The notes: generated from the sequence alone by a model not told the origin. Positions 33,076 to 45,411 are shown, counted from the first letter of the stretch. The stretch is DNA of 64,000 bases from Pochonia chlamydosporia 170 (GCF_001653235.2 NW_019154044.1:496001-560000), one strand, 5' to 3'. Numbers and translations are program-made.

Positions 33076-36065
33076 ATGGCCACCGAACAGAGGAACGCAG
33101 ACATCCTGCGATTATACCGTTTGCTGCTTTACTTTCCTTGCAGCAAGTTTCCCGTCGACCTCTTTGTGCGAGCATGCCAACCCAAATTCGCTTGGTGCCC
33201 GACTGGGGAGGTCATCCTAAAGAGCCCCGAGGAAGACGCCGTGCCCACGTGGCTCCTGAGCGTCTATAATACCAATACAGCATTTTTCCATGGCCATTCT
33301 ACTAGTTTACTCGGAAATTTAATTCGTCGTACGCAGGATAGGGGAATTTGGCATCTCGAGCGAGTTGTCGCTTTCAATTCTGGCGTTCCTCTAATAGAGA
33401 GGCTCAAAGTGGAAGATGACGAGGCCATGATCAGAGATTGGGTTTCGGTCCTCATCCATGCGTTCCCTTCTCATAACATGGAGATCATTGGAGAAGAACT
33501 GGTGTCTCGACTAGTAAGCTTTGCGATAGAATCAGTTCTGCCACTGCTCTCAACCTTGTCCGACCTCCAGCTGAAAAACTCTGTCCTGCCAGAACTTCAA
33601 GGGAAGTAAGTTGCTCATCAGTTAGATTAAAGTACCGCCCTTCTCTGACCTAATTTTTCCAGGAAGATTCCATTTTTGTTCTCTATTTTCGAATTTCTTT
33701 ACCAGTCTTTTAGTTTTCTTGGATATCGCCATCCTTCTATTCCTGCCTACCTCCCAAAGCGACTGGTAACTCTCGCTGGGTCGGATATACCCGATGATTG
33801 CAAGGTCTACTGCAAAACACTAATTGAGGTCCTGGAAATTACTGCACAACCGTGCCCGGCCGTATCATCTTTTGATTTTTTGTCACAAGGCATAGATCCA
33901 TTGGATGAAAGAAATAACGCGACCGTGGGAGGGGTGCTAAACCTTATGACCTCCGCCGGGTCACCACTCGCCGGCCGTAGTTCAACGGTTCTTATGGATG
34001 CTCTCGGGAATGCAGCCTCACGGTGGCGACCGCTGTCTCAGGAATCCATTTCTACGATGGAATACCTCGTTTCCCTTAGCTTGGGTAAAAGTCCGCCATC
34101 GGTTCCTCCCAGATTGACTGCGATAAACGCTGCTGACGTGGGTGCTTTGAGTGGACTCCTGCTTGCGAGATCGCGGCGTTATAATGACGCGACAAAGGTA
34201 CTGGAGAAAGCCGCAAAAGATGTCCAATTAGACTACGGTATTACTTCGATGCAATATGGTATCGTCGTCGCTGAGATGGCGAATTGCTACAATATGCTTC
34301 GGAAAGAGAGTCTGGCAGAGACATGGGTCAGGGCAACTCTGGAGGCTTCGACGCCCTCTGGGGAATTCTTGGACCGTCCAGACCAGTTCTACCTACTGCT
34401 CGCCTTGGCTGACTCATTCATAGGGAGAGGCAAGTATCATGAGGCACTGCCTTTGCTTCAAGGTCTGTTGGAAAACCCTCATGCCTCTGATACCATTCGC
34501 ATGATCAGCGCATTGCGTCTTGCGAAAAGCCATCGGAGGGTTCATCAAGATGCAATGGCATTTGAACCAAATAAGCCCTTAACAGTCGTCCTTCCTCTAT
34601 TCAACAGAGTTCCAGACCAACTTCAAATGGAGTATCTCGAAGAGTTGGCTTGCAACCTCTCCGCTCAGAGTGGGATTTCGACAAAGATGTCTCGAAATTC
34701 GCAAGAGACTATTCAGCTTGTCAACAGAATGCTTAAAGATCACCTAGCCCAGTCGACTACCGAAAGCCCAGGGCTTTTATGGTACAGGCAGGCTCGACAA
34801 CAGTCTCTTGACGACCCCATTGAGTCTAGGATGATGGCTCTGACCAAACCCGCCGACGAACTGGAGGCTGCTGAAAGATCCCGACAGAAGTCCGCGCCAG
34901 AAACCGTTAGTATACACAAGTCGACGGTCTCATCTCAACAGCTCAGCATACCTGTCATGCATGTTGGCTTTCAACAACAAAGGGGTCTCCTCTCTCAAGA
35001 GGCAAAAGAGCGATCTCGTGCCATTGACAGTACAATTGCACAAGAGAGGAGACTCCGAAGGGGTGATTACAACGTTCTGGTAATGGGATCTAGGTCCAGG
35101 TCTGAGGTTGTGAATCGATTGAAAATCGTCGACGGGGGCGACTTCTCGAATGACGAGCTGGAAAACTACCGTTCTGACGTGTTTAGCACTATCGTCAATA
35201 GAGCGAAGAGCATAGTTCGTGCTCTGGAACTATTGGATATCGCTCCTGTCAGTGTGACAAATCAGAAGTACATTGAACTCATAGCTGAGTACAGGCTGGA
35301 TCTCAATATTGCGCTGCCGCTGAGCCAAGACTTTTGTGATGCACTGTGCGCTGTTTGGTCCGATGGATGTATAGAAAACCTCAAGACGCGACAGACTGAT
35401 CTGGACCTTGGGGACACTCTTGGAGACACCACAGAATAGTACGTCTCAACATCCTTTCTCTGATTTGGATTCTTCTTACCAGCCGTAGCCTTTTCAGTGC
35501 GATCCACCGAATTTCGTCCGCTGGTTATCTCCCAAACGAAATGGATGTGTCACTTGTCAGAGCAAGTACAAACAGGGGTATATCCGAAACTTGGCTTCAA
35601 CATCGTAGTCTTCGGGTAAAGTTAATTGATATTGGTAACCAAATCAGTCAAATGGAAAAATGGCTACACCAATTTGACACAATTCCTCTTATTCTCTTTG
35701 TTGTGGATCTGGACACATACGATGAGCTAGAGACATCTTTGCGGCTGTTTGACTCAATTGTTAACTCCCGTTGGTTAATGAGATCGTCTGTGACTTTGTT
35801 CTTGAACAAAACGGACATTTTGAAACAAAACCTGAAAACCTCACCCCTTGAGATATATTTTACGGACTATAGGGACAATACCGGTGGCGACGATTTTAAG
35901 AGCGCAAAGAAGTACATTGAAAAGCGCTTCCTGGAGGCCAATCGAGCCAACCATGACATGTATATACATGTTGTTCAAGACAGAGACTTTTCAAACCTTC
36001 AGGCTTTGTTTAAAATGGTTTCCCATCAAATAATACAGCAGAATCTGGAAACTGGTCAGATTTAA
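33076..36065 (+). CDS. TPR-region protein fused to a degenerate G-protein alpha-like domain, 962 aa
   Basis: Exons 33076-33605, 33663-35438 and 35483-36065 join in frame (introns of 57 and 44 nt, GTAAGT and GTACGT donors). The first ATG in the frame is 33076; an upstream exon cannot be excluded. Residues 1-330 are helical without a recognised domain. Residues ~330-475 show TPR-like helical pairs (GLLLARSRRYNDATKVLEKA, then YHEALPLLQGLL). From ~640 to the end the order of elements follows heterotrimeric G-alpha subunits: beta-1/P-loop position (NVLVMGSRSRSEVV), helical domain, switch I region (RASTNRGISET), switch II (LIDIGNQ), FLNKTDIL, then the C-terminal helix QQNLETGQI. The P-loop has lost GESGKS, DVGGQ is DIGNQ and the TCAT motif is VVQD, while NKxD and the switch II Gln are kept. 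It therefore looks like a pseudo-GTPase scaffold. There is no N-terminal myristoylation site, since the domain is internal. A partnership with the divergent NB-ARC gene is inference. Confidence 0.8.
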
Positions 36066-37521
36066 CGTACATAAATGCACGATATCATAAATAACATCTA
36101 GCTGGGAGCAATACGAGCATTATATTGAAGAAATGAGGCTTGCTTTCTCCTATCTAGATATGCGAGACGCTAGCGATACGTAAGCGAATTGCTTCTGCAC
36201 CTACACCTAGATAGTGGTGATTCCATCACGCTCCTTACAGATAGGGCAATCACCAATTATTCAATTCTCCCTCTCGGTCTAACCAAATGCTTATGTGCAC
36301 TTATTATTCGTCTCACAAATAGACAGGACCTTTAATCTCGAAAGATTCCACAGCAGACTTGTACTCTTCTTTTGTACTCATATTTGCCCCCCATATTGTT
36401 ACCTAATGTAGCCTCCGCCTCACAACCCCATGTTTGCAAACTTTGTACGCCTCGTTCGCGTCGGTGTGCTGGTTTCCGCTTCCCAAGTTACCTATGCAAA
36501 CACCCGGCTAACGGTAAACTCACTAGACGCCACGCCAGCTCTCGGTTCCTTGTCCTCCAAAAATAAACACCACAACCTCTGTTTCTAGAGGCACACTCCT
36601 CTACTCATAGACGAATAGCAACCCCAGAGAAGAGCCTGACGGAATCCAGATTTGTCATGCGGCTATGGTCGTATGTAAATGTTGTTACTGTAATTCTGAT
36701 ATATATGTAGGTGAAATAGAAAATATAGATAACCTCCATGGTCGAGCCGCTGGCAGATATCTGAGCTTCTGTCTGTCATACAAGCGTGGTATTTAACGCC
36801 TTTCCTTCTAGCTAGTTCGCCTAATTTCCCACCGTTTAGCCTTAAGACAGAATTTGACTTGACAAAGCATACCCATTCCTGATTTTGAGATTAAAATCGC
36901 AGCGATATACCTGCTGATGAAGACGGTGCCTTGGTTGTTAACTCGATGTGTAGACGCCAAGGCACTTGTGTATGGTTGACTGACCATGTGAAGCAGCACG
37001 TACAGAGCGAGCAAGTCAGCTCCAAGCTCGTAATCTTTAGTTCGCATATAAATATGCAAGGCGGCTGGGACACGGGACGGGTTACTGAGTTTGCCGACGG
37101 CCAACCAATTCAACCAGCCTTTTAGCCATCCACCCAACAGTTTGCCTTGTCAACTTTGCTAGCTACCAGGCACTCCCCGGGGTACCATGCAGCTTGACAG
37201 CCTTGTCATTGACCTTGTACTTGGCGATGGACAACCAGGCAACCCTCGCGGCCCGGCCGTGGGTGGAGGGACGGAGGCCCAGACTGCCCTGAGACGAGCC
37301 CAACGCTTCAGGGCCACTTGCCTTGGCTAATTACAATGACGCAAAATGAGTGGCTGGATACTGATTATGCAGGTCGTCCAACGGCCGAGAGAAGAATTTC
37401 GAGGGGCCAGATATGATAAATCGGCTGGGTGAATGTCCGAAATAACAACCAATTCTGTTCTCCTAACGTTAAAGTTCTGGAGCAAAACGCGCTTTAGAGC
37501 TGATAATAGTCGGCCTTTAAG
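36066..37521. other. Spacer with repeat remnants
   Basis: Positions 36090-36210 resemble 45880-45990 at low identity, and 36545-36680 is a copy of repeat family C. Short frames at 36808-37137 on both strands look non-coding. Confidence 0.5.
36545..36680 (+). repeat. Dispersed repeat family C, copy 1
   Basis: The segment aligns directly with 51245-51385: TGTCCTCCAAAAAT, AACACCACA, CAGAGAAGAGC and TATGCGGCT(A/G)TGGTCGTATGT-type blocks are shared. The terminal GGTCGTATGT word also occurs in repeat family A near 45160 and at 45325. Confidence 0.65.
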
Positions 37522-38316
37522 ATGCCTCCACTGCATACAAAACGCGGCGATGCATCATTGCCAAGTCGAATTCGGGATCTCTTTCGCAAAAGGCAGACCG
37601 TCGGACATCATGAACAGGATATACAGGAAATTTTGAAACGGGACCGCGACAATCTACTCAAGGAAATTGAGAGAATATTGGACGGTCAAAGGGCATTAGA
37701 GACGCTTACATCGCTAAGCCAGCTGAATATTGCCAGCACTTATCGCTCTGCCTCAACACAGACGGAGATGCCTGAAGAATTATCTACATCTGCAACACTA
37801 GTGCTTGAGGATACCGCAAAGGCAGGTCCCAGATATACATCTTCATCAACACAAGTTGATCTAGAAGTCGTTAAGAGAAAGCCATTTGCTATCATCACTC
37901 AGATTGCCAGATCAAGCCAGGGATCGAGCCCAGAGTCAAGCCCGGAACCACCAAGTTCAAGATCAAGCTACTCTCCAAGAAGTGTCAGTCCGATATCAAA
38001 TCCGTCTAGAAAATCGCATAAAGAGAACTCCAGTTCCAGCAAGCTAGTCAAGAATTCTGGTCATATTCCCATACCTATTGGCGAAATGAGAAGATTCCCG
38101 TCATCTTCATCCCAAAGTATCCCGAATACCCCACCGCGCGGGACGGCAGACAACGGCACAATACGCCGGAAGTGGCACAGTATTGACAATGAAACTGGCG
38201 TGATATGGGCATGGCGGACATCCAGAATACCTTGGAAGGGGGGGAAAACGATTCTAGTCCGTCTTCCACCTCATAGTTTTGGAGAAAACCTGCCACGGAT
38301 TAAGCGTCAGAGCTAA
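37522..38316 (+). CDS. Serine-rich hypothetical protein, 264 aa
   Basis: An intact intronless frame starts at ATG 37522. The first ~85 residues are charged and helical, with a possible short coiled coil (DIQEILKRDRDNLLKEIERI). Residues ~130-200 are low-complexity Ser/Pro-rich (SSPESSPEPPSSRSSYSPRS), a disordered and potentially phosphorylated stretch. The C-terminus is basic and aromatic (RRKWHSIDNETGVIWAW, then GGKTILVRLPP). I do not recognise the family. There is no signal peptide or membrane helix, so an intracellular location is likely. Composition and length argue that it is a real gene rather than a chance ORF. Confidence 0.6.
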   Translation: MPPLHTKRGDASLPSRIRDLFRKRQTVGHHEQDIQEILKRDRDNLLKEIERILDGQRALETLTSLSQLNIASTYRSASTQTEMPEELSTSATLVLEDTAKAGPRYTSSSTQVDLEVVKRKPFAIITQIARSSQGSSPESSPEPPSSRSSYSPRSVSPISNPSRKSHKENSSSSKLVKNSGHIPIPIGEMRRFPSSSSQSIPNTPPRGTADNGTIRRKWHSIDNETGVIWAWRTSRIPWKGGKTILVRLPPHSFGENLPRIKRQS

Positions 38317-38979
38317 TCATGATGGCTGAGCAATGGAAACGCACAGGTGTATCGAGTGTTGAAAGATATGCGAGGGCAAGCTTTAACCTTTCAATACAAC
38401 GCCCTTGTTGCTTCTACCTAGCTATTTGTTTATTACTATGCATTCTGTTCGTTAATCTGCGAGCTCTTACTTCCTGTTCTCCTGTTCTTTTCCTCATTAG
38501 CTTTAGATACTCGTCTATAATCGCCTAGCTAGTTGTCAAATACTCGCTTGGACTGATGCATGTCGTAAGGCAGAAATATTACCTCGATTATGTTATCAGT
38601 TGGTCATACGCCGTTGTAAGCTCTTTGTAGGTTCGTCATCTTCCATCCTGAGAGCTTCTGATCTCTGTATTTGGTCTTTTTGCATTCTTCGGCTAATGTC
38701 CCTTACGAAGTCATTTACCTTCTGGACATTACGTCCTATTATCCGTTGTGCCTTGGTAGACGGAGGAGACTTCTGTAGCGGGAGTACATCTGACTTCCGA
38801 GGGCAAGTTAGGTCGCTCCTCAGGCTAAACCTTAACCTCGCCTTTCCTAGTGGGTGAGAGCGGTGGGCAAGAGCCTTGTCCTAGATCTTTAGTTAAAGCG
38901 GTTTCCCACTTTCTCATTTAGATTAGGTCCTTGCCATTCTCATTCTTGTTGTCCTTGTTGGGCATACTAGCAGTCTCGC

Positions 38980-39194
38980 GCTGTGGATAAGGTGGGTGGG
39001 AAACTATAAATCAGCAACGCCGATAAATCCACTAATAGTCACCATTTTCCAGATATTATAGGGCTAGCAATTTGTCTTATTTGCTTTTGCTGTACCTGCT
39101 ACCTTCTTGCGCTATTTAAAGTTGTTTAATAAAGCGTCGTATTATCTTGCTATCTATAACCTAATATAAGTTAACTATACGCTATAGCAACTAC
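38980..39194 (+). repeat. Dispersed repeat family D, copy 1
   Basis: About 215 nt align directly with 44682-44898. Shared blocks include AGCAACGCCGATAAATCCAC, TTATTTGCTTT, CGCTATTTAAAGTT and ATCTATAACCTAATATAAGT. Identity is high (estimated by eye at well above 80 percent). Confidence 0.8.
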
Positions 39195-39313
39195 CATGCT
39201 AGCACTAAGACTATACTGTGCTGGCACCGTACTAGAGTCTACCATAGTGCCTTAATGACCTTAAAATCTGTGACGGTTACGAGTTACTACACCGTAACGC
39301 ACACCCTGTGTCA

Positions 39314-39530
39314 GGGAAGGTCGTCAAATAAGCAGAGTGAAGGACAAAGGGAGTAATCCTGTATTCATAGCGAGATAGCAGATATCTAGCAGTCCGAATG
39401 GTGACGGTCTTAATCTCTAACCCCCTTAAATCTAAAGAGCTCTTCTCTCTTCCTTTTATACCAGAAGCGCGGTAGCAGTGTAGTGTCTGCTATCCGCAGT
39501 TGGCCTCTCTTTAGGATAGCTCCGGACAAC
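39314..39530 (+). repeat. Dispersed repeat family B, less mutated copy
   Basis: The relative of 22895-23105, retaining C and G at many sites where the other copy has T and A (for example CCGAATGGTGACGGTC here against TAGAATAGTAATAGTC there). It follows directly after CTGTGTCAGGGAAGG, which could be the end of an LTR-like element. Confidence 0.75.
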
Positions 39531-42182
39531 TAACCTCCTATAACTATTACTAAATAACCTGCTCTCTGGCTAGTATAACTCTCTCCCTCTATCTATAGTG
39601 TTAGATAAGAAAGGGGAGAGGCTCTAGGCAATTAAAAAGATACTAGACTTAAAACGCATAAAGAGTAAGAGCTTCTAATACTATATACTATAAAGAGGTT
39701 TTAGTTATAAGGAAGCAATATAGAAACCCTTATATAATGTTAGTAATGCCTATATAGTAATTAAAGAGTTTAAGAAACACTATAAAAATAAACCTAGACC
39801 TATAAGATAAAAAATTTAAAGTGCTTAGCGCTAGGCAAGATAGAGTATAGAGGAAATAAGACGTGATAGAATAAAGACAATTAGAGTAAGGGAGTAAGAC
39901 AAGACTATATATAAGGGAATAGCTCTACTTTTAGATCTAGATAGGTTAAGTTAGAGCTTCTAAAGAAAGCTCTTACTCTCCTTATGAAATTACTTAATCT
40001 ATGTCGCACTTAACCTTGCTTGTGCCTTGTACCGTTACAAGTGCTAGAGTCTAATTGTTTATTCTCCTGCTTGGTAGCAAGTTAAACTTGTTTGGCCCCG
40101 TCCTTCAGGGAACTAATAGGCCAGCCAGGCCGCCGGGAAAGAGCAGTCGGTCGATGTGCGTTTGGTGAGTAGGCCATGTGATTTTGGCAATCTGGCTTGA
40201 AAGCCCTGAGAACTTGGTCGTAGAATTTTCTGTACTTGCAATGGTGCCAAGATGTTTTTGAAAACTGTCAATCGTAGTAATCAACACGTCTAGATTTGGT
40301 AGTATGTCCCGAGCCACCAGGGCAGTGCAACCTGGGAATGGGCATGTCCAGAATCGAGAAGCTTGTGCTTGTAGATTTGAACAGTCAAAAACCTGGGAGA
40401 GGCTATTAAAGTCGTTATTATCAGCGTCAAAAGAGTTGGTCGTATTGAAACAAGTAAAGGAATACAATACAGAGGGATGATAACTTGGAGGCTGGTCTGA
40501 CTTGAAGTTACTCTTACGCCGGTTACACCAAGAACTTAGACATTAACGTTCATTTCTAAAACGCAGGTACTACAGCAATAGATTTCAAATCAAATGGATA
40601 AATGAAAAAGCCGGAAGAGGCTGGGGAGGGCGCAGTTACAGGGAGCTTATGCATGTTGGTCACACGCTGTGTGCGGTTGGAACATCGCAGCGGCAGGGGT
40701 TTCGGCGTCCGCAAAGTTCCCAGCGCTCAGGAATGCTACGTTGAACTGGCCTAATATGAAATCTTGCAATTATTTTAATGAATAACTTTAAACGACAGAA
40801 TTTGTCTAAAACAATCTTATGTTCGGTACAGCAAAGTCGAGTTGATGTTATATCGATTATAGCAGTCATAGGTCTATGTAGCGTGTATATGTGGAAGCGA
40901 TCGGGTTAAACATTCTGATACGCGGAAAACAATGAGGCGTCAAGCCTAGTCCACTTCTACTTTCAGCTCCGTGAGAACTCCCCTGCAATTTGAATCCTCC
41001 ACAGAGGAGTCTTGGTAGGGGTGGGCAGCGGATCTGTACGTTAATGCTTATCAAGTGGTTCTTCAGCGCGGGAGCAGCCGTGGTCAAGAGACGTTCAAAG
41101 TTGTCACTAGGTAGTACCGCTCCACTTGGATGCGTCCGTGGCTGCGAGTGATTAATCCGTCTGGTGCCATCAAGGCGCGACATCTGAGCTTTTGTCACCC
41201 TGGTCACCTCAGGTCCGTTCTCTAACCGCCGGCATCATTGTCCGCCGGCCGTGCCGCGCATGGTGGTTAGCTTCTGCTCCAAATGTCTGATGATGATGAC
41301 ATTCCGTGAACCGGGGTGTAAGGGGCAAGGCTGGTCGACGACTCCAAAACTGGCCGCTGGACATGGTCAGGCCTAGAACATCGGACGTCCCGATTGCTGC
41401 CTGGAGAGTCAAGGGACAAAGTCATCTGCTAAATGCGGACGTTGCAATGAACTTGACCTGCATGTGTGGACATGGGACAAAACCAGAGCAAATCAGCCCT
41501 TGACTTGGCACTTTGCAGCACCATGTGCATGTAAAGCCTTGAAGTTCGCCGGCGCTAAATGGAGGCGGTAGTGGATTCTGCCTCATTAAGTCAAGAGACG
41601 GCACTTTTGTTGCTGTTGGTGTGACGGTGAGGTCTATAAATGGCAAAAGCGGGTAGAATCCCGGACCAGAAGAAGTCGAATGAGGAGTCGAAGTACTAGT
41701 TGAAACTGGCCCAGGTGCCAATAGTTGACTGCCTTCATCATAATTCATACAACCTGACACCACAGCGGCAGATATTCTATGCATGTTGGTCCAAATTAGG
41801 AAGATGAGGCGTAGAAAATGGTCATCAGGAACTCAGAGAGCAGCCATAGTCGCTTCGGTTTCAGGCAGATTGGGAGAAGATTGACTTGATTTTCAGCCTT
41901 CCCTTCATTACCCCGGCGTGGAGGACATTTAGGATAATTCCTGCTTGTGTGATGGGAGAACCAACGTTGTTTTGTAACCAGGCCTAGGGCTAACAGAGAG
42001 GGTTTTGACAGCGGAACCAAGGCATGGTACAAATGATTGTGGTCAGGGGTTTCCCACCAGACTGCATTAGACGGCCAACCAACAAATTTGTTGCAGGAAT
42101 TGTTGCGTACGGAGCTAAATATAGTTCATCTCTCCTACGGTGACGGCAGTTTAGAGATTTCGCGCTGTATACATATAAAAGC

Positions 42183-44711
42183 ATGTTGCGCGATGGCCTC
42201 GCAAAAAATCTCACGGGCCTTGACATTTCAACCCCTCCAGCCAATATGACTGCGACAAAAGTTACATCCTATGCCGCTGGGCTCGACACTCCTGAACTTC
42301 AAAAGCTGACAGCAAAACATACGCAGCTCCTTGACACTGTTGACACCTTGAGAGGTAATAATCTTGGGAAATATGTTGAAATACCACAGATTGTTGTTGT
42401 TGGTGATCAATCATCAGGAAAGAGCTCGGTGCTTTCCGCCATCTCGCAAGTCCAATTTCCTGCTAGGGGCAACATTTGCACACGTTTTGCTACAGAGCTC
42501 TCTCTACGAGTTGCCGATGAGCCAAAGCTGGAAGCAACCATACGAGCCCACGAGGATGAAACTGAGGATATCAAAGAACATCTTGGCGCATTTAAAATAA
42601 CCCAAACTGAGTTCGACAAATTGCCAGAAATAATTGAGGCTGCTTCCAAGCATATGCACATCGCAGAAGGCCAGAATTTCTACTCGCGACATACCTTGAG
42701 CATCAAAATTTCTGGCCCAAGCGTTCCGCAGCTAACTCTTGTCGATCTTCCCGGGTTTTATACCTTTGGTCGCGATAACCAACCAATCGAATTTGCTGAG
42801 GTCGTAAAAGAGCTGGCGAAGGAATACATGGAAAACAAGAATAGCATTATCCTCGCAGTAATCGCTGCGTCTTACACCACGGCAAACCAGCGAATCCTCG
42901 AGCTAATAAAGCAGTCGGACTTTTCTGAACGAGCACTTGGAATTATAACGAAGCCGGACCTCATGCCTCGTGGTGGTGACTCTGAGGCCGAAATTCTCGA
43001 TCTCCTCAAAAATCGTGGCTCGACCTTTATGAGGTACGGGTGGCATGTTCTTCGTAATATTGGCGAAGGAGAAGCTATGGACTTTGAAGAACGGGATGCA
43101 CAAGAAGAAGTCTACTTTGCGCAAAAGCTATGGAGGAACATTCCGCAGAATGATAGAGGAATTGCGACACTTCGCAAAAAGCTATGTGATGTGCTCCTTA
43201 TGCACATCGCCGAGAAGCTTCCACTGGTTGCCAAACGAATTGACGAACTCGTGGAACAATATGATCACAAGGTTACCGAACTCCCAGAAGCGCGGGATGA
43301 AATTAATGGATGCCAGCGGTACCTACTTCGCCTGACGGAAAAGTTTGCTCAAATCACACGCCAGGTCACCGGTGCAACTAGCATGACGTTTGACTTTGAC
43401 ATTGCAGCGCAAGGGGATCTAACGGAAGCGGCGTCCGCGTCCATGGAAAAAAGGAACCTACGAGCGCGAGTTCGAGATATGAATAAAGATTTCGTAATGG
43501 CCATGTTATTATGTGGATCTAAACATATTGTCCAATGGCGGGATCCTCAGGATGCCTCTGCATGGATCCAACCTGTGACTGGAGATGTCCAGAGCCGGAT
43601 TGTTCAGAGATACGGGTTGTCGCCATCTATTCAAATTACCCAGGAAGAGTTTGAAAAGTATGTGGACCGACTGGCAACCCTAATAAGAGCCAACGAGCTC
43701 CCAGATGATGCAACAGCGAAACTCGTAATGCCAATATTTTTTGAGCAGTCTCAGCCATGGGGAGCTCTTGCTAATCGCCATGCGGACATGGTCTTGGAAG
43801 AGACTCAGACCGTGGTGGGAGACATCTTGAAAAGCATTACCGAAAATGACGAGTCAACCCGCGCTAATATTACTGACACCTTCATCAAGCCGTTTTTTAC
43901 AAAAAGGCGCAAGGCGCTTTATAAGAAAATACAGGAGCTTCTTCCGCTTCAACATGCATCACGATATCCCGTGGCGGTCGAATTACTCTATCAGTATAAA
44001 TTAAGCAAACGGCAAGAAAAACGTCGTAAAAGGCTAGAGCTAAAGCAGATGGAACAACAAGACACCAGCATACAAATCCCATCACAAGCAAATAATCCTC
44101 AGGCTGTCAAACATATCACCACTGTTCCGGAGGCGGGTCGTACGACCAGTGTACTTGACGGAATGATGGTGTATTATAACGTAAGAACCATGTACGCAAT
44201 CACAGTGGAATCAAGATGCTAATAACTTCTCTTTACCCTCCAGATGACTGTACAAACGTTTGTGACGAATGTCGTTATGCTGGCAATCGAGAATGAGCTT
44301 ATGGTACAGATCCCTGGCATTTTCACAATGGATAAGGTAATCCGGGAACTGGGCACCGCTGGCCAAATAGAATTAGTCAGAGAATCTAGTCAGTCAAAGA
44401 TACAACGGGAGAAGTTGGCTTGCGATCTCGAAAATCTCAAAAGGGGTAAAGAGCTGTGCAACCAATGGATCAAGGATAACAAGAGTAAGTCCCCAGGTGC
44501 AAGCCTAAGCAGAAACATTGACCCTGTGCTTAGACGCTCGCACATGTTCATTTGAAATCCAGGATTTGGCAGACTAACAATTCTTTTAGGTTCAGTCCCA
44601 ATTAGTCGCCCAACGAGGACATCTTTGCCCAACGGAGGGAGCAATTCGACTTCTCAGGAAGAAACAAATGGGCCATCTCATGCTGTGGATGAGGTGGATG
44701 GAGTACTATAA
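42183..44711 (+). CDS. Dynamin-like GTPase with GED, 786 aa
   Basis: Exons 42183-44180, 44244-44484 and 44590-44711 join in frame; introns have GTAAGA and GTAAGT donors. The GTPase domain is complete: P-loop GDQSSGKSS, G2 region CTRFATEL, DLPGF and TKPD. The middle/stalk region follows, and exon 2 encodes the GTPase effector domain (VQIPGIFTMDKV to the charged helix KIQREKLACDLENLKRG). There is no PH domain or membrane helix, which places it with the Mx/VPS1-like single-copy-per-family relatives expanded in filamentous fungi rather than with core Vps1 or Dnm1. Those relatives usually have unknown roles; some family members elsewhere act in antiviral defence or membrane remodelling. The last ~10 codons and the stop lie inside dispersed repeat family D, so the C-terminus was probably replaced by a repeat insertion. 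An alternative ATG lies 21 codons downstream. Confidence 0.9.
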
Positions 44712-44898
44712 TTCAGCAACGCCGATAAATCCACTGATAGTTACCATTCTCTAGATATCGCATGGCTAGCAATTTATCTTATTTGCTTTAGCTATACTAG
44801 CGACCACCTTACGCTATTTAAAGTTATTTAATAAAGCGTCTATCTATCTTGCTATCTATAACCTAATATAAGTTAACTGTGCGCTATAGCAATAACTA
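44682..44898 (+). repeat. Dispersed repeat family D, copy 2, overlapping the dynamin-like 3' end
   Basis: Direct copy of 38980-39194. It begins inside the last coding exon of the dynamin-like gene and contributes its stop codon (TAA 44709-44711). Confidence 0.8.
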
Positions 44899-45149
44899 CA
44901 ATTTACAGTTGTATCAATATTAGCTTGGACAGAGGATTCCTGCACTGGCGTTACCATACTTGTCGGGGTTAAATGGCAGTTGGAACTGAACCTGTGACAG
45001 CAATTGTGCGGATGGTTTATGACAGTATGAAATGTATTAGGCCAATTTCCAAGTTTTTTGTGGTCATCCACAAACAAAGGCCCAGCCTCCATAGCTAGCT
45101 GCAATAACTTCCGCGCTAAAACAAAGAGCTTCACGGGATCCCGTATATT

Positions 45150-45305
45150 CTGGTAGGCATGGTCGTATGTGAAAGACTAAGAAGCAAATTAGCCCATGTA
45201 CAAGCCCAGGAACAAGTTGCGATTCGGCTTGACGAGCACGTACCTGGCGCGGGCGTCTTGGACCACGCCGAAAAATCACAGGCGGCAGGTGGAAAGCCTG
45301 TCACC
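45150..45305 (+). repeat. Dispersed repeat family A, copy 2
   Basis: Aligns directly with 11565-11725. The GCGGCTGTGGTCGTATGT word follows at 45316-45335, linking it to family C. Confidence 0.6.
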
Positions 45306-45403
45306 TGGATTTTCATGCGGCTGTGGTCGTATGTATTAGATAGCAGGGCAGAATGAAATTATAAGCCCACTGCTATCTTTTGCCCGAGAAACTGCAAAAA
45401 TTT

Positions 45404-45411
<8 letters not shown>

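Larger units (their letters stand above)
38317..42182. other. Repeat-rich spacer without convincing gene
   Basis: The stretch includes repeat copies at 38980-39194 and 39314-39530 and an AT-rich block at 39590-39960. Frames at 40105-40467 (-), 40866-41207 (-) and 41422-41784 (-) could be gene remnants but match no family I recognise. Segment 40390-40660 has a weak relative at 45740-46130. Confidence 0.5.

Noticed and set aside
40105..40467. 120-aa minus-strand frame
   Set aside because: Starts with ATG and has a CPFPGC segment, but neighbours are repeat remnants and no family is recognisable; too weak to call.
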